Assembly (NCBI GenBank): GCA_020638835.1
Contig: JACKHV010000002.1
Location: 496,001 to 560,000 of the forward strand
Direction of reading: 5' to 3'
Length of the DNA stretch: 64,000 nt
Source of the DNA: Planctomycetota bacterium
GTDB lineage: Bacteria > Planctomycetota > UBA1135 > GCA-002686595
Shown: piece by piece, positions 16,955 through 25,306 of the stretch
How the letters are laid out: every line of letters begins with the position of its first letter
Position numbering within the stretch: the stretch's first letter is position 1
The notes under the pieces: model-generated
What the model was told of the DNA's origin: nothing
Database searches by the model: none
Seen by the model: only the letters and a program-made list of their open reading frames with translations
Translations under genes and position numbers: made by a program

Positions 16955-18435
16955 GTCTCCACCTCGTCCGCGGGAGCTGCGTCGTCCTGGTCCGGCGCGT
17001 GCCAGATGCCCGCTTCCTTGTGCCGGTTGAGGAACCACGTGATGTACGCGAGGTGCACGAGCACCCACGAGAAGTACAGCGACAGGCCCCACGCCGTCCC
17101 CGTGTAGTCGATCGTCAGGATCAGATAGACGTTCGTCGGGATCGTGATCGCCGCGCCGAGCACCGTCAGCCAGATCCAGGCCTTGATCTGGTTCGACACG
17201 ATGTAGAAGGAATCGACGGCCGACGCGAAGGCGAACGGGATGTAGCCGAGCGCCAGGATCCACGCGAAGGTGAACACCGGGTCGCGGTACTCGTCGGGGA
17301 ACATCGCGCCGACGAGGATCGGGATCACGGGCAGCGCGCAGAGGATCGCGCAGGTGATGATGCCTCCGGTGATCAGCGTCACGCGTGCGAAGAGGCGCCG
17401 GAAGGCGTCCATGTCCTTCAGGCCGGCGAGCTCGCCGAGCGCGGGCAACACCGTGCGCGTCACGCCCTGCGCGAGGCCCATCGGGACCTCCATGATCTTC
17501 TGCGCGATGTGGAAGTACGTCACCCAGCGCGCGCCGGCGGCGAACAGCAGGATCAGGCGCGGGAAGACGTTGCCGAACAGCGACTGGCCGTTCTTGAGCA
17601 GCGCGATCCGCAGGCCTTGCCGGATCCCCTGGCGGATCTTGATGTCGCGCGCGCGGCGCACGATCTCGCCGACGCGCGGCAAGGGATACTCGCCGTCGTC
17701 GTGCAGGGCTTCGCGGTACAGCTCGATCGACAGCACGGAGCCGACCGCCCCCGCGGCGATCATCCCGAGCAGCGCGCCGACCGGCGAACCGGTGATCATC
17801 GCGCCGAGCACGACGAGGTAGAAGCGCACCACCTCGTAACCGTTCTCGAGCTGCGCGAGGAAGCGCATGCGCCGCGTGCCCTGGAAGGCGACGGCTGCCA
17901 CCAGCCGCGGTGCTTCCAGGATCGGCAGCGCGCAGAGCCAACCCGCCCAGACCCAGATGCGGTGGTCGTCGTAGGACGAGTCGCGGTTGGACGAGAAGAA
18001 CTCGTCGAGCTTCGGGAAGCGCTCGAAGAAGGGCGCGATGAAGTGACCGACGGAGGCGAGCGCGACGTCCATCTTCGGCAGCACGAAGAAGCCGAAGAGC
18101 AGCAGCGCGACGCCGTAGACGACGAGCACCTTCGCCATGAAGGCGATCCAACCGGCGCTCTTGTAGGTGTTCCCGCGCGCGGCGGCCGCGGCGACCTGGC
18201 TCGCGGTCGCCTGCGCCACGCCGAGGTTGACCAGGAAGTAGAACAGCGCCTGCAGCGCCACGGCGGAGATGAACAGGCCTTGTCCTTCCGCGCCGAGCAG
18301 GAAGGCGAGCGCGATCGCCGAAGCCGCCTGGCTGAAGCGGTTCAGGAAGCCCGCGACCTGCAGCGTCGCGGCGTCGCGCACGAACTTGTGGCGCAGGTGC
18401 CCGAGCGGGTTCTTCAGGTGACGGAGGAGGCTCAT
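16936..18435 (-). CDS. Polysaccharide flippase of the MOP superfamily (Wzx-like)
   Basis: This 499-residue protein has about 12-14 hydrophobic segments and begins with a short basic N-terminus followed by LQVAGFLNRFSQAASAIALAF, the usual first helix of the oligosaccharide flippase/MurJ/MATE group. It would move lipid-linked oligosaccharide across the inner membrane. It overlaps the preceding glycosyltransferase gene by an ATGA and the following one by 19 bp. An unusually long polar loop with DEFFSSNRDSSYDDH lies between helices in the first third. Gene context makes Wzx more likely than MurJ. Confidence 0.85.
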   Translation of the reverse strand: MSLLRHLKNPLGHLRHKFVRDAATLQVAGFLNRFSQAASAIALAFLLGAEGQGLFISAVALQALFYFLVNLGVAQATASQVAAAAARGNTYKSAGWIAFMAKVLVVYGVALLLFGFFVLPKMDVALASVGHFIAPFFERFPKLDEFFSSNRDSSYDDHRIWVWAGWLCALPILEAPRLVAAVAFQGTRRMRFLAQLENGYEVVRFYLVVLGAMITGSPVGALLGMIAAGAVGSVLSIELYREALHDDGEYPLPRVGEIVRRARDIKIRQGIRQGLRIALLKNGQSLFGNVFPRLILLFAAGARWVTYFHIAQKIMEVPMGLAQGVTRTVLPALGELAGLKDMDAFRRLFARVTLITGGIITCAILCALPVIPILVGAMFPDEYRDPVFTFAWILALGYIPFAFASAVDSFYIVSNQIKAWIWLTVLGAAITIPTNVYLILTIDYTGTAWGLSLYFSWVLVHLAYITWFLNRHKEAGIWHAPDQDDAAPADEVETCGSSS

Positions 18436-19598
18436 CGCGCGAGCACCTCGTCGTAGAGTTCCAACACGCGGCGGGCGTTGTCGGCCCAGGAAGCGCTGCG
18501 CGCGTGACGGCGGCCGTTCTCCCCCATGCGCGCCCGCGCGTCGGCGTCGGACAGCAGCTCGACGAGCGCCGCGTGCACGGCGTCGACGTCCTGCGAAACG
18601 AGCCTTCCGGTCACGCCGTCGACGATCGCGTCCTCTGCGCCGCAGGCCAGCGTCCCGAGCGCGGGCGTGCCGCACGCAGACGCCTCGAGGTAGACGATCC
18701 CGAAACCCTCGAAGCCGCCGTCCGCCGCGGTCACCGGCGTGTGCACGAAAACCTCGGCGCGCTGCAGCAGATCCACCTTCTCGTCCTCGTCGATGTTCCC
18801 GAGCCAGTGCACCCGATCCGTGCAGCCGGCATCCGCGACCATGCGCTTGAGCGACTGCTCGTACTCGTCCCCGGAGAGCTTCCCGACGACGTAGTGGTGC
18901 AGGTCGGGGAAGTCGGCCGCGGCGCGCAGCCACGCCGCCAGCGAGAGGTGGTGCCCCTTGCGCTCTTTCAGCTCGCCGATCGCGAGCGTGAAGCGCTCAC
19001 CGTGCCAGGGCCGTTCACCGACCTCGCGCGCCGCGACGTAGTGTTCCGCGTTCACGGCATTGGGAATCACGCGCACGCGGCTCGCGAGCGGGTCCTTGTC
19101 CCCCAGCACGTCGACGAGGCGCTTCCTGGTGTAGTTCGACACCGAGATCATCCCCGCGAAGCCCGCGTAGGTGCGGCGCGCGCGCCGCGCGTAGCGCTCG
19201 GACAAGAGCGGCTGGATGGTGTACGTCCCGTGCCCGGTCGCGACGCACGGCCGACCGGCGAGGCGCGCCGCCTGCAGGGCCAGGTCGTTGTGCGGGAAGT
19301 CCTTGATCGCGTGCACCACGTCCGCGCGCCGCGCCGCGCGCACGACGCCGGGCAGGTAGCGCAGCCGGTTCGCCAGGGAGCGCGCGGGACTCATGTAGTA
19401 GAAGTAGTCCGGCGGCAGCCCAATCCGCACGTCCCAACGCGCGGGAACCTCCACTGAGGTCGGGCGGTGCTTGCGCGCGAGCAGGACCTCCACCTCGAGG
19501 TCCGCGGACAGCTCCTCCATCGCCTTGATCAGCCGGATCGTGTAGCGCCCCACCCCGTCGAAGTCGGAGAGGGAGTCGGTGAGGAAGAGGACTCGCAT
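18432..19598 (-). CDS. Glycosyltransferase family 4 (GT-B fold)
   Basis: This 388-residue protein begins MRVLFLTDSLSDFDGVGRYT, a typical GT4 N-terminus with the glycine-rich acceptor loop. The donor-binding half has LAIGELKERKGHHL and GGFEGFGIVYLEASACGTPAL. It is the upstream gene of the flippase pair (ATGA overlap) and faces the peroxiredoxin-like gene across a 132-bp divergent interval that probably holds both promoters. ATG 19598 is preferred; ATG 19616 is also in frame, and neither has a strong ribosome binding site. Confidence 0.85.
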   Translation of the reverse strand: MRVLFLTDSLSDFDGVGRYTIRLIKAMEELSADLEVEVLLARKHRPTSVEVPARWDVRIGLPPDYFYYMSPARSLANRLRYLPGVVRAARRADVVHAIKDFPHNDLALQAARLAGRPCVATGHGTYTIQPLLSERYARRARRTYAGFAGMISVSNYTRKRLVDVLGDKDPLASRVRVIPNAVNAEHYVAAREVGERPWHGERFTLAIGELKERKGHHLSLAAWLRAAADFPDLHHYVVGKLSGDEYEQSLKRMVADAGCTDRVHWLGNIDEDEKVDLLQRAEVFVHTPVTAADGGFEGFGIVYLEASACGTPALGTLACGAEDAIVDGVTGRLVSQDVDAVHAALVELLSDADARARMGENGRRHARSASWADNARRVLELYDEVLAR

Positions 19599-19730
19599 GC
19601 GGGAGAGTGGCCGCATGGTAGCGGTAGGGAGCAGCCATACCACGATCGGCGCGCGCGCTTCCTGCGCGTGAGGCGAATCGCCGGACTCCGCTGCGTCGGG
19701 CGGGAGACCTGCGTCGTATCCTCTGACGCC

Positions 19731-20270
19731 ATGAGCGAACCGGAACCGATCCCGAAAGCCGCCCTGGAAGTCGACCTCGTCGGCCGCGGCCTGCGCGCGA
19801 GCCGCCTCGACCTGCTGCTCGGCTCGCAGGCCACGCTGCTGATCTTACTGCGCCACCTCGGCTGAACCTTCTGCCGGCGCGATGTCGCCGAGCTGGCCCG
19901 CCGTGCGCGGACCGTCCAGAACTTCCCCGAGCTGGTCTTCGTGCACCCCGCGACGGTCCAGGAGGGCGAGGCGTTCTTCCGCGAGCGCTTCCCCGAGGCC
20001 ACGGCGATCGCCGACTCCGGCCAGGAGCTTTACCGCGCCTTCGGACTCGCGCGCGGCACGCTGACCCAGGTCGCCGGGCCTTCCGTCTGGTTGCCGACGC
20101 TCAAGTCCCTGCTGACCGGCAACGGCGCGAGCAAGCCGATCGGTGACCCGATGGTGCTCGCCGGCCAGTTCGTCGCGCAGGACGGCCGCCTGATCTACGC
20201 GCACCGCACGACGCACGCCGCCGAGGAAGGCGCCTGGGACGAGATGATCGCGCTGGCGCAGGCGAGCTGA
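19731..20270 (+). CDS. Peroxiredoxin-like (AhpC/TSA_2, PRXL2/SelU-type) protein with in-frame UGA, probable selenoprotein
   Basis: The gene reads as 179 codons with a TGA at codon 45 (19863-19865). Codons before and after it are in one frame and form one thioredoxin-fold protein: a strand ending LLRHLG, then the UGA codon, then TFC. Homologues of the AhpC-TSA_2 class have a CxxC at this place (RxxGCxFC), so the UGA stands where the first active-site cysteine is expected, giving a Sec-Thr-Phe-Cys redox motif. Downstream, 135 codons remain open with normal composition and a recognisable family end. A small hairpin follows the UGA at 19875-19890. The stop is directly abutted by the stop of a convergent glycosyltransferase gene. 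The alternative, a Cys-to-stop mutation producing a pseudogene, cannot be excluded without finding selA, selB and selC. Confidence 0.8.
19863..19890 (+). promoter_or_regulatory. Recoded UGA with candidate bacterial SECIS hairpin
   Basis: The UGA at 19863-19865 is followed by a 5-bp stem CGGCG/CGCCG (19875-19879 with 19886-19890) enclosing the 6-nt loop CGATGT. The first loop G (19881) is 16 nt from the UGA, within the spacing usual for bacterial SECIS elements. The stem is short, so this is suggestive only. Confidence 0.5.
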
Positions 20271-21440
20271 TCAGCGTGCCAGCATCCAGTCGAGCACGCG
20301 GCGCGCGCGGGCGTCCCAGTCGTGCTCGGGAGCGCGCGCGGCGAGAGCGGCGCCGAGGCGCGCGCGACGTTCCGGGTCGTCGAGCAGCGCGCGGATGCCC
20401 CGCGTCAGCTCCGCCGCGCTGTCCGGCGGCACCAGCCACGCGTCGACGTCGTGGTGCAGGATCTCGCGCAGGCTCGGCAGGTCGCTCGCGACGAGCGGCA
20501 GGCCTACGGCCATGGCCTCGAAGACCTTGAGCGGCGAGGTGAAGCGCGAGCTGATCGCGGGCGTCGAGCGGTTCGGCACGACGCCGAGGTCGGCGGCGGC
20601 GAGGTAGAGCGCGACGCGATCGGGCGGTTGGAAGCCGTCGATCCGCAGGTTGTCGACGCCGGCCGCCAGGCGGCGGATGCGTTCGACGTCGGCGGACATG
20701 CCGCCGGCCACGACGACCTGCACGTCGGGCAGCGCGCGCGCCGACTCGACGAGCAGCTCGACGCCCTTCCACTCGAGCAAGCCGCCGGTGTAGACGACGA
20801 TCGGGCGCTTCGCGTCGAGGCCGAGCGCGGCGCGCGCCGCGGCCTTGTCGGGCAGCTTCGCGAAGCGCGCGCGTTCGAAGCCGTCGTGCGCGACGAGGAT
20901 CGACCCGGCTGGGACGCCGAGCTGGATCAAGTCGCCACGCACGCCGCCCGAGATGGCGATCACGCCGGCGAGTCTGGCCGCCGCTTCGAGCAGCCACTTG
21001 CGTCGCAGCTTGCCGCCGGGGACGCGGTGCACTTCGAGGAACACGCCGGGACGACGTCGGCGCACGAGCAGGCGCGCCGTCTCGAGCTCGCGCGAGAGCA
21101 CGAGCGCGTCCGCATGCGCGCGCTGCACCTCGCGGGCCGCCGCGCGGGCGAAGGTGAGTTCCTGAACGCGCGCAGGCAGATACTGCCAGCGCCGCGGAAC
21201 GCGGTCGATCCAGTCGACGCAGCCGAGCGCGCGCACTTCGGGCCGCGGTCCGGCGGGGACGGCGTAGTGGTCCCACAGCTCGGCGGGCGTCGTCGTGGGC
21301 GTGTCGCGCCGCCGCGCGTGCAGCAAGGTCGTCGGGTGACCGGCGCGCTGGAAGCTCGCCGCCACCTGCGCGACCTGCAACGACTGCGCGCGCTGCGAGG
21401 GCATGCGCGCGTTCGCGACGAGCACGAGCTCGCGGCTCAC
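20271..21440 (-). CDS. Glycosyltransferase family 4 (GT-B fold)
   Basis: This 389-residue protein begins at GTG 21440 (SRELVLVANARMPS) and has the GT4 donor site features VVYTGGLLEWKGVELL and SRFTSPLKVFEAMAVGLPLVASD. The length and both halves are complete. Its start overlaps the sulfatase-like gene stop as GTGA. Its own stop abuts the peroxiredoxin-like gene with no spacing. It is the last gene of the long unit that runs from 36308 leftward. Confidence 0.85.
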   Translation of the reverse strand: MSRELVLVANARMPSQRAQSLQVAQVAASFQRAGHPTTLLHARRRDTPTTTPAELWDHYAVPAGPRPEVRALGCVDWIDRVPRRWQYLPARVQELTFARAAAREVQRAHADALVLSRELETARLLVRRRRPGVFLEVHRVPGGKLRRKWLLEAAARLAGVIAISGGVRGDLIQLGVPAGSILVAHDGFERARFAKLPDKAAARAALGLDAKRPIVVYTGGLLEWKGVELLVESARALPDVQVVVAGGMSADVERIRRLAAGVDNLRIDGFQPPDRVALYLAAADLGVVPNRSTPAISSRFTSPLKVFEAMAVGLPLVASDLPSLREILHHDVDAWLVPPDSAAELTRGIRALLDDPERRARLGAALAARAPEHDWDARARRVLDWMLAR

Positions 21441-23515
21441 TCGGGCGGGCTCCCCGCGTCCGGTGCGTCCTCGTCCGTGATGCCCCCGCCGGTGTAGCCG
21501 AGCTTGTTCAATACCTCGGCTTGCTCGCGGCTCCTGGCGTCCATCTCCATCACGCTGATCGCCAGCGGCATGCCTTGGTTCCAGCTCAGCAGCGCATTCA
21601 GCAGGCGATCCGCTTCTGCGGGCTCTTCGCGGAAGCGGTTCTTCGTCTCGCCGGGATCCGTCCGCAGGTCGAACAGCCGCGTGTACGCGCCATCCGCGAA
21701 GACGGCGGCGCGTTGATCGGCGAGCAGCAGCGCCTTGCGCTCGACGACCAGGCGCCAGCGCCCGTCGAAGATCGACAGGAACTGCGGGTTCTCGGCGAAG
21801 GAGTACTCGCGCAGTCTTTCCGCACTGCCCTCGATCAGCGGCACGAGGCTGCGGCCGTCCACGAGGTCGTACTGCCGGTCCTCGAGCTCGGGCAGCTTCA
21901 GCCCGAACAGGTCGCAGATCGTCGGCAGCAGGTCGACCGTCTCGGCCAAGCCGTCGACGACCACCCCGTGCGGCAGCAGGTAGCTGTTCGACATGATCAG
22001 CGGGATGCGCAGGTTCGTCTCGACCATGTGGTTGTGTTCCCACAGGGCGCGCGAGTGCTCTCCCTCGCCGTGGATCTCGCCGAGCGACTCGCCGTGGTCC
22101 GAGGTGACGATGACGAGCGTGTCCTCGAGGATGCCGAGCTCCGACAGCTGGTCGACGAGTTCGCCGATCATGTGGTCCGCCTGCGTCACGCCGCCTTTGT
22201 AGAGCGCGGCGATCTGGCGCAGGTCGGCCTCGCTGGCCTCGTGTCCCTGCTCGAGCGCGATGCGGTGGTGCGAGTAGAAGTTGCGCAGCGGGCCGTCGTA
22301 GTCCGGATCCGCGTAGAGGTCGAGGAACTCCTTCGGCGGGTCGTAGGGCGTGTGCGTCGAGTAGAGGTGCACCATCGCCACCCAGCGCTTGTCGCGGTTG
22401 TCGCGCATCCAGTCGTTCGCCATCGTCACGACGAGGCTCGAGTCGACGCGCTGCTGCAGCTTGTTCTTGATGATCGAGAAGAGCAGCTCCGACTTGAACA
22501 CCGACCACGCGTTGCCGATCTGGACGAGGTCGTGCCCCATCATCATCTCGGTGTAGACGTCGAAGCCGCGCATCAGACCCGTGCCGTGCGACAGCGCGCC
22601 GGTCAGGAAGGTGCCGCCGGAGAAGTCGTCGTCGTGCAGGTGTCCCCCGCCCTCGACCTCCGCGGTCTTGAGGTGGTACGGCAGCGTCGTGTTCGACTGC
22701 TGCATGCGGCGGCCGGCCTGCTGGTAGACGAGGCCGTGACGGCGCGGGTACTTGCCGGTCAGGATCGAGCCGAAGCTGGTCCACGTGTACGGCGCCTGCG
22801 CGTAGCACGAGTCGAAGCGCACGCCGCGCGCCGCGAGCTCGTCGATGTTCGGAGTCTTGACCTGCGTGTTGCCGTAACAGCCGAGCATGTCGGCGCGCAG
22901 CGCGTCGACGACGATCAGCAGCACGTTGGGCAGCTCGCGGTTGCTGTCGGTGATCCGACCGCGCTCGGCCGACTTGCGTTCCTCTGCCTGGATGAACACG
23001 AAGCCGCCGACGCAGACCAGGATCGCCAGCCAGCGCAGGCGCGCGTGGAGTGCGGGCGAGAGCTTGGTCAGCCACATCGCGCAGAGAACGCCGAGCCCCA
23101 GGCCGACGACCAGCAGCACCGCGGCGACGGCGAGCCGCTTCGGCGACAGCGAGTGCTCACCGAAGAAGAAGATCGGCCGCGTCCACCAGTACAGCTCGAG
23201 GAAGAGTCCCCCGCCGAGCCCGGTCGCGAGCAACCAGCGGAAGCGCTCGGCGACGGCGCGCGGCTTGATCCACGGGTGGAAGAGCACGCCGCAGGCGCCG
23301 AGCAACGCGGTCCACAGCACGGCGTAGGTGAAGACGCTCGCGGCGAGGCAGCCCGCCCAGGCGACGAGGGTCGTGGGCCGCGCGACGTGGTTCGTGCCCG
23401 CGACGACGCCGTCGGCGAGGCCGAAGATCAGCCCGACCAGCAGACCCGCGCCCAGCGCGGCTCTCAGCGTCCCGCCGAAGCCGGCGGCGGAGTCAGTGCC
23501 CTCGGAGGTCTTCAC
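21437..23515 (-). CDS. Membrane-anchored sulfatase-like hydrolase (alkaline phosphatase superfamily), without the FGly motif
   Basis: This protein of about 692 residues has roughly five N-terminal membrane segments (1-180) and a sulfatase-like catalytic domain from about 195, beginning PNVLLIVVDALRADMLGCYG. The second metal site is in VTSDHGESLGEI. At the nucleophile position the sequence is PYTWTSFGSILTGKYP rather than CxPSR, so the formylglycine cysteine is absent and Thr or Ser would have to act. That favours a phospho- or phosphoglycerol/phosphoethanolamine-type transferase or phosphatase over a true sulfatase. GTG 23515 is chosen; TTG 23521 is possible. It sits in the glycosyltransferase operon, so the glycan is its likely substrate. 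Confidence 0.8.
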   Translation of the reverse strand: MKTSEGTDSAAGFGGTLRAALGAGLLVGLIFGLADGVVAGTNHVARPTTLVAWAGCLAASVFTYAVLWTALLGACGVLFHPWIKPRAVAERFRWLLATGLGGGLFLELYWWTRPIFFFGEHSLSPKRLAVAAVLLVVGLGLGVLCAMWLTKLSPALHARLRWLAILVCVGGFVFIQAEERKSAERGRITDSNRELPNVLLIVVDALRADMLGCYGNTQVKTPNIDELAARGVRFDSCYAQAPYTWTSFGSILTGKYPRRHGLVYQQAGRRMQQSNTTLPYHLKTAEVEGGGHLHDDDFSGGTFLTGALSHGTGLMRGFDVYTEMMMGHDLVQIGNAWSVFKSELLFSIIKNKLQQRVDSSLVVTMANDWMRDNRDKRWVAMVHLYSTHTPYDPPKEFLDLYADPDYDGPLRNFYSHHRIALEQGHEASEADLRQIAALYKGGVTQADHMIGELVDQLSELGILEDTLVIVTSDHGESLGEIHGEGEHSRALWEHNHMVETNLRIPLIMSNSYLLPHGVVVDGLAETVDLLPTICDLFGLKLPELEDRQYDLVDGRSLVPLIEGSAERLREYSFAENPQFLSIFDGRWRLVVERKALLLADQRAAVFADGAYTRLFDLRTDPGETKNRFREEPAEADRLLNALLSWNQGMPLAISVMEMDARSREQAEVLNKLGYTGGGITDEDAPDAGSPPE

Positions 23516-23530
23516 GGACAAAGCCTAACC

Positions 23531-25306
23531 CTAGCCCAGGCGATACGAGAGCCCCGATCCCGAGTCCGCGACCTCGCGGGCCGCGGACGGGCGGTGGTAA
23601 CTGACGTCCCGCGCCGCGCCCTCGCCGATCAGGCGCTCGCGGACCTCGAGTCCTTCGCCGTCGATGCGGTAGCGGCGCTCCACTTCGCTGCCCTCGATCG
23701 CCTCGCCGCCGCGGAAGCCGAGCGGCGCGCGGACGACGACGCCGTCGGGGAGCAGCTCGATTGCGGCGCGCGACGCGAAGGACGACGAACCGACCGGCGA
23801 CGCGAAGCCCGCGACGCCGTGGCGCCAGATCGTGCTCGGCGCGGCGAGTGCCTGCCCCACGCGACCGGCGCGGGCGTGGACGCGCGACAGCCAGAAGGAG
23901 AAGCGCAGTTCGTCGGCGCCCGCGCGCCAGCCGCGCTTCCAGTCGCGCTTGCCCGCGCGGCACGACCACTCCGCTTCTTGCGCGGCGGCGTGCCGTCGAC
24001 GTTCGAGCAGCGCGCGACCGTCGGCCTTGCGCACGACTTGCAGCAGGCCCGCGCCGTGCGGGCTGCCGTGGTGCAGGTTCCACGCCGGGCGCGCGCCGCG
24101 CACCCAAGCCACGACCGCGTCGTCCTCGAGCCGCACGAGCTGCGCGTCCTCGTAGGCGCGCACGGCGATGTCGATGCCGCTGCCGAGCTTCGGCGGCGCC
24201 TCAGGCGCTCGGTAGGCGAGCTCGAGCTGCGAGAGCGCGCGCGCCGCCCACGAGGCGTGCGCCGCCCAGAAGAGCGGGCACTGGTAGCTGTCGCCGCGGC
24301 CGGGACCGGGCTTGTGGCTGGTCGGTCGACCGGACGGAGAGAGGTGTCGCGCCCACGCCTCGAACGAGTGCCGCGCCGCCGTCGCCAGCTCCGCGCGCCG
24401 GAAGTGCTCGTGTCCGAAGCACAGCGCCGCGACGTCGAAGGGGTGCGACGCCACCTCGTACTCCGCGCCCCAGTACCAGGGCTTCGCCTCGACGAGGCCG
24501 ATCTTGACGCCGTCAGGCCCTTGCAGACCGAGCAGGAAGTCGAGGCCGCGCATCAGCGGCGTGCGGAAGATCGGGTCGGTCGGATCGCGCCCGAGTCGCT
24601 CGAGCGCGAACAGCAGGAAGGCGGTGACGCGCGACTGGTAGAAGCTCGACACGTCGCCGGCACCGGGGTGCGCCGCGCCCCACTCGAGCGGGTGGTACGG
24701 GTAGCTGCCGTCGCCGTGCTGGATGCCTTCGAGGATGCCGACGGCTTCGAGCGCGGCGCGCTCGAGCAGCTCGTCGCTCTCGAGCACTTGCGCGTTCGCG
24801 AGCCCGGTCAGTCCCCACGCGCGCTGCGCCGGGATGCCCTTGTCGAGGATCGCGTAGCGCAGGTAGGTGCGCGCGTGCAGCAAGCTCGCGTGGCGGAACG
24901 CCTCGCGGTCCGCGCTGTCGAGTTCGGGGCCCAACACCTGCACGAGCTCGGAGAGCGCGTCGGAGCACGCGCCGCCGTCGATCACGCTGTTCGAGCAGTT
25001 GAACGGATCGTGCCGCCCCGGGCGGAAGGTGTAGCACGGACTGTTCGGCTCGTTGATCAGGTTGCCGACCAGGCGCCGACCCTGCTCGACGGCGCCGGCC
25101 TTCAAGGTCTCGCGATCAGGCTCGCCGGCGCGCATCAGCTCGAGCGCCAGCACGATCGCGCCCGCGGACTTCCCGCTGTGTTCGACGCCGTGATCGGGAC
25201 AGACGATGGCTCCGCCCGCGTCGCGCAGCGACAGCATCCAGTTCAGCGCGCGTCGGAGCGGTTCGCGCAGCGCCGGGCGTACTCGCGTGTCGTCGGTGAG
25301 GGTCAT
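23531..25306 (-). CDS. Predicted alpha/alpha-toroid protein, heparinase/lyase-like architecture
   Basis: This 591-residue protein is not assignable to a named family with confidence. The first about 380 residues are helical repeats with aromatic/His/Trp motifs (HGDGSYPYHPLEWG, GVKIGLVEAKPWYWGAEYEV, PGPGRGDSYQCPLFWA), in the style of an incomplete alpha/alpha toroid. The last about 200 residues are beta-rich (VRAPLGFRGGEAIEGSEVERRYRIDG), like the beta-sandwich that follows the toroid in heparinase II/III and alginate lyase families. No signal peptide is present. It overlaps the GT2 gene by ATGA and is 15 bp from the sulfatase-like gene, so it belongs to the polysaccharide pathway. A glycan lyase, hydrolase or scaffold are all possible. 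Confidence 0.65.
   Translation of the reverse strand: MTLTDDTRVRPALREPLRRALNWMLSLRDAGGAIVCPDHGVEHSGKSAGAIVLALELMRAGEPDRETLKAGAVEQGRRLVGNLINEPNSPCYTFRPGRHDPFNCSNSVIDGGACSDALSELVQVLGPELDSADREAFRHASLLHARTYLRYAILDKGIPAQRAWGLTGLANAQVLESDELLERAALEAVGILEGIQHGDGSYPYHPLEWGAAHPGAGDVSSFYQSRVTAFLLFALERLGRDPTDPIFRTPLMRGLDFLLGLQGPDGVKIGLVEAKPWYWGAEYEVASHPFDVAALCFGHEHFRRAELATAARHSFEAWARHLSPSGRPTSHKPGPGRGDSYQCPLFWAAHASWAARALSQLELAYRAPEAPPKLGSGIDIAVRAYEDAQLVRLEDDAVVAWVRGARPAWNLHHGSPHGAGLLQVVRKADGRALLERRRHAAAQEAEWSCRAGKRDWKRGWRAGADELRFSFWLSRVHARAGRVGQALAAPSTIWRHGVAGFASPVGSSSFASRAAIELLPDGVVVRAPLGFRGGEAIEGSEVERRYRIDGEGLEVRERLIGEGAARDVSYHRPSAAREVADSGSGLSYRLG

Noticed and set aside
19467..19865. A separate short protein ending at the TGA of 19865
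   Set aside because: The part before 19731 is antisense to a glycosyltransferase, and the part after joins naturally through the TGA to the downstream frame as one peroxiredoxin-like protein.
19941..20270. An independent gene starting at ATG 19941
   Set aside because: It would lack the first third and the active site of the thioredoxin fold, and it is in the same frame as the upstream part.
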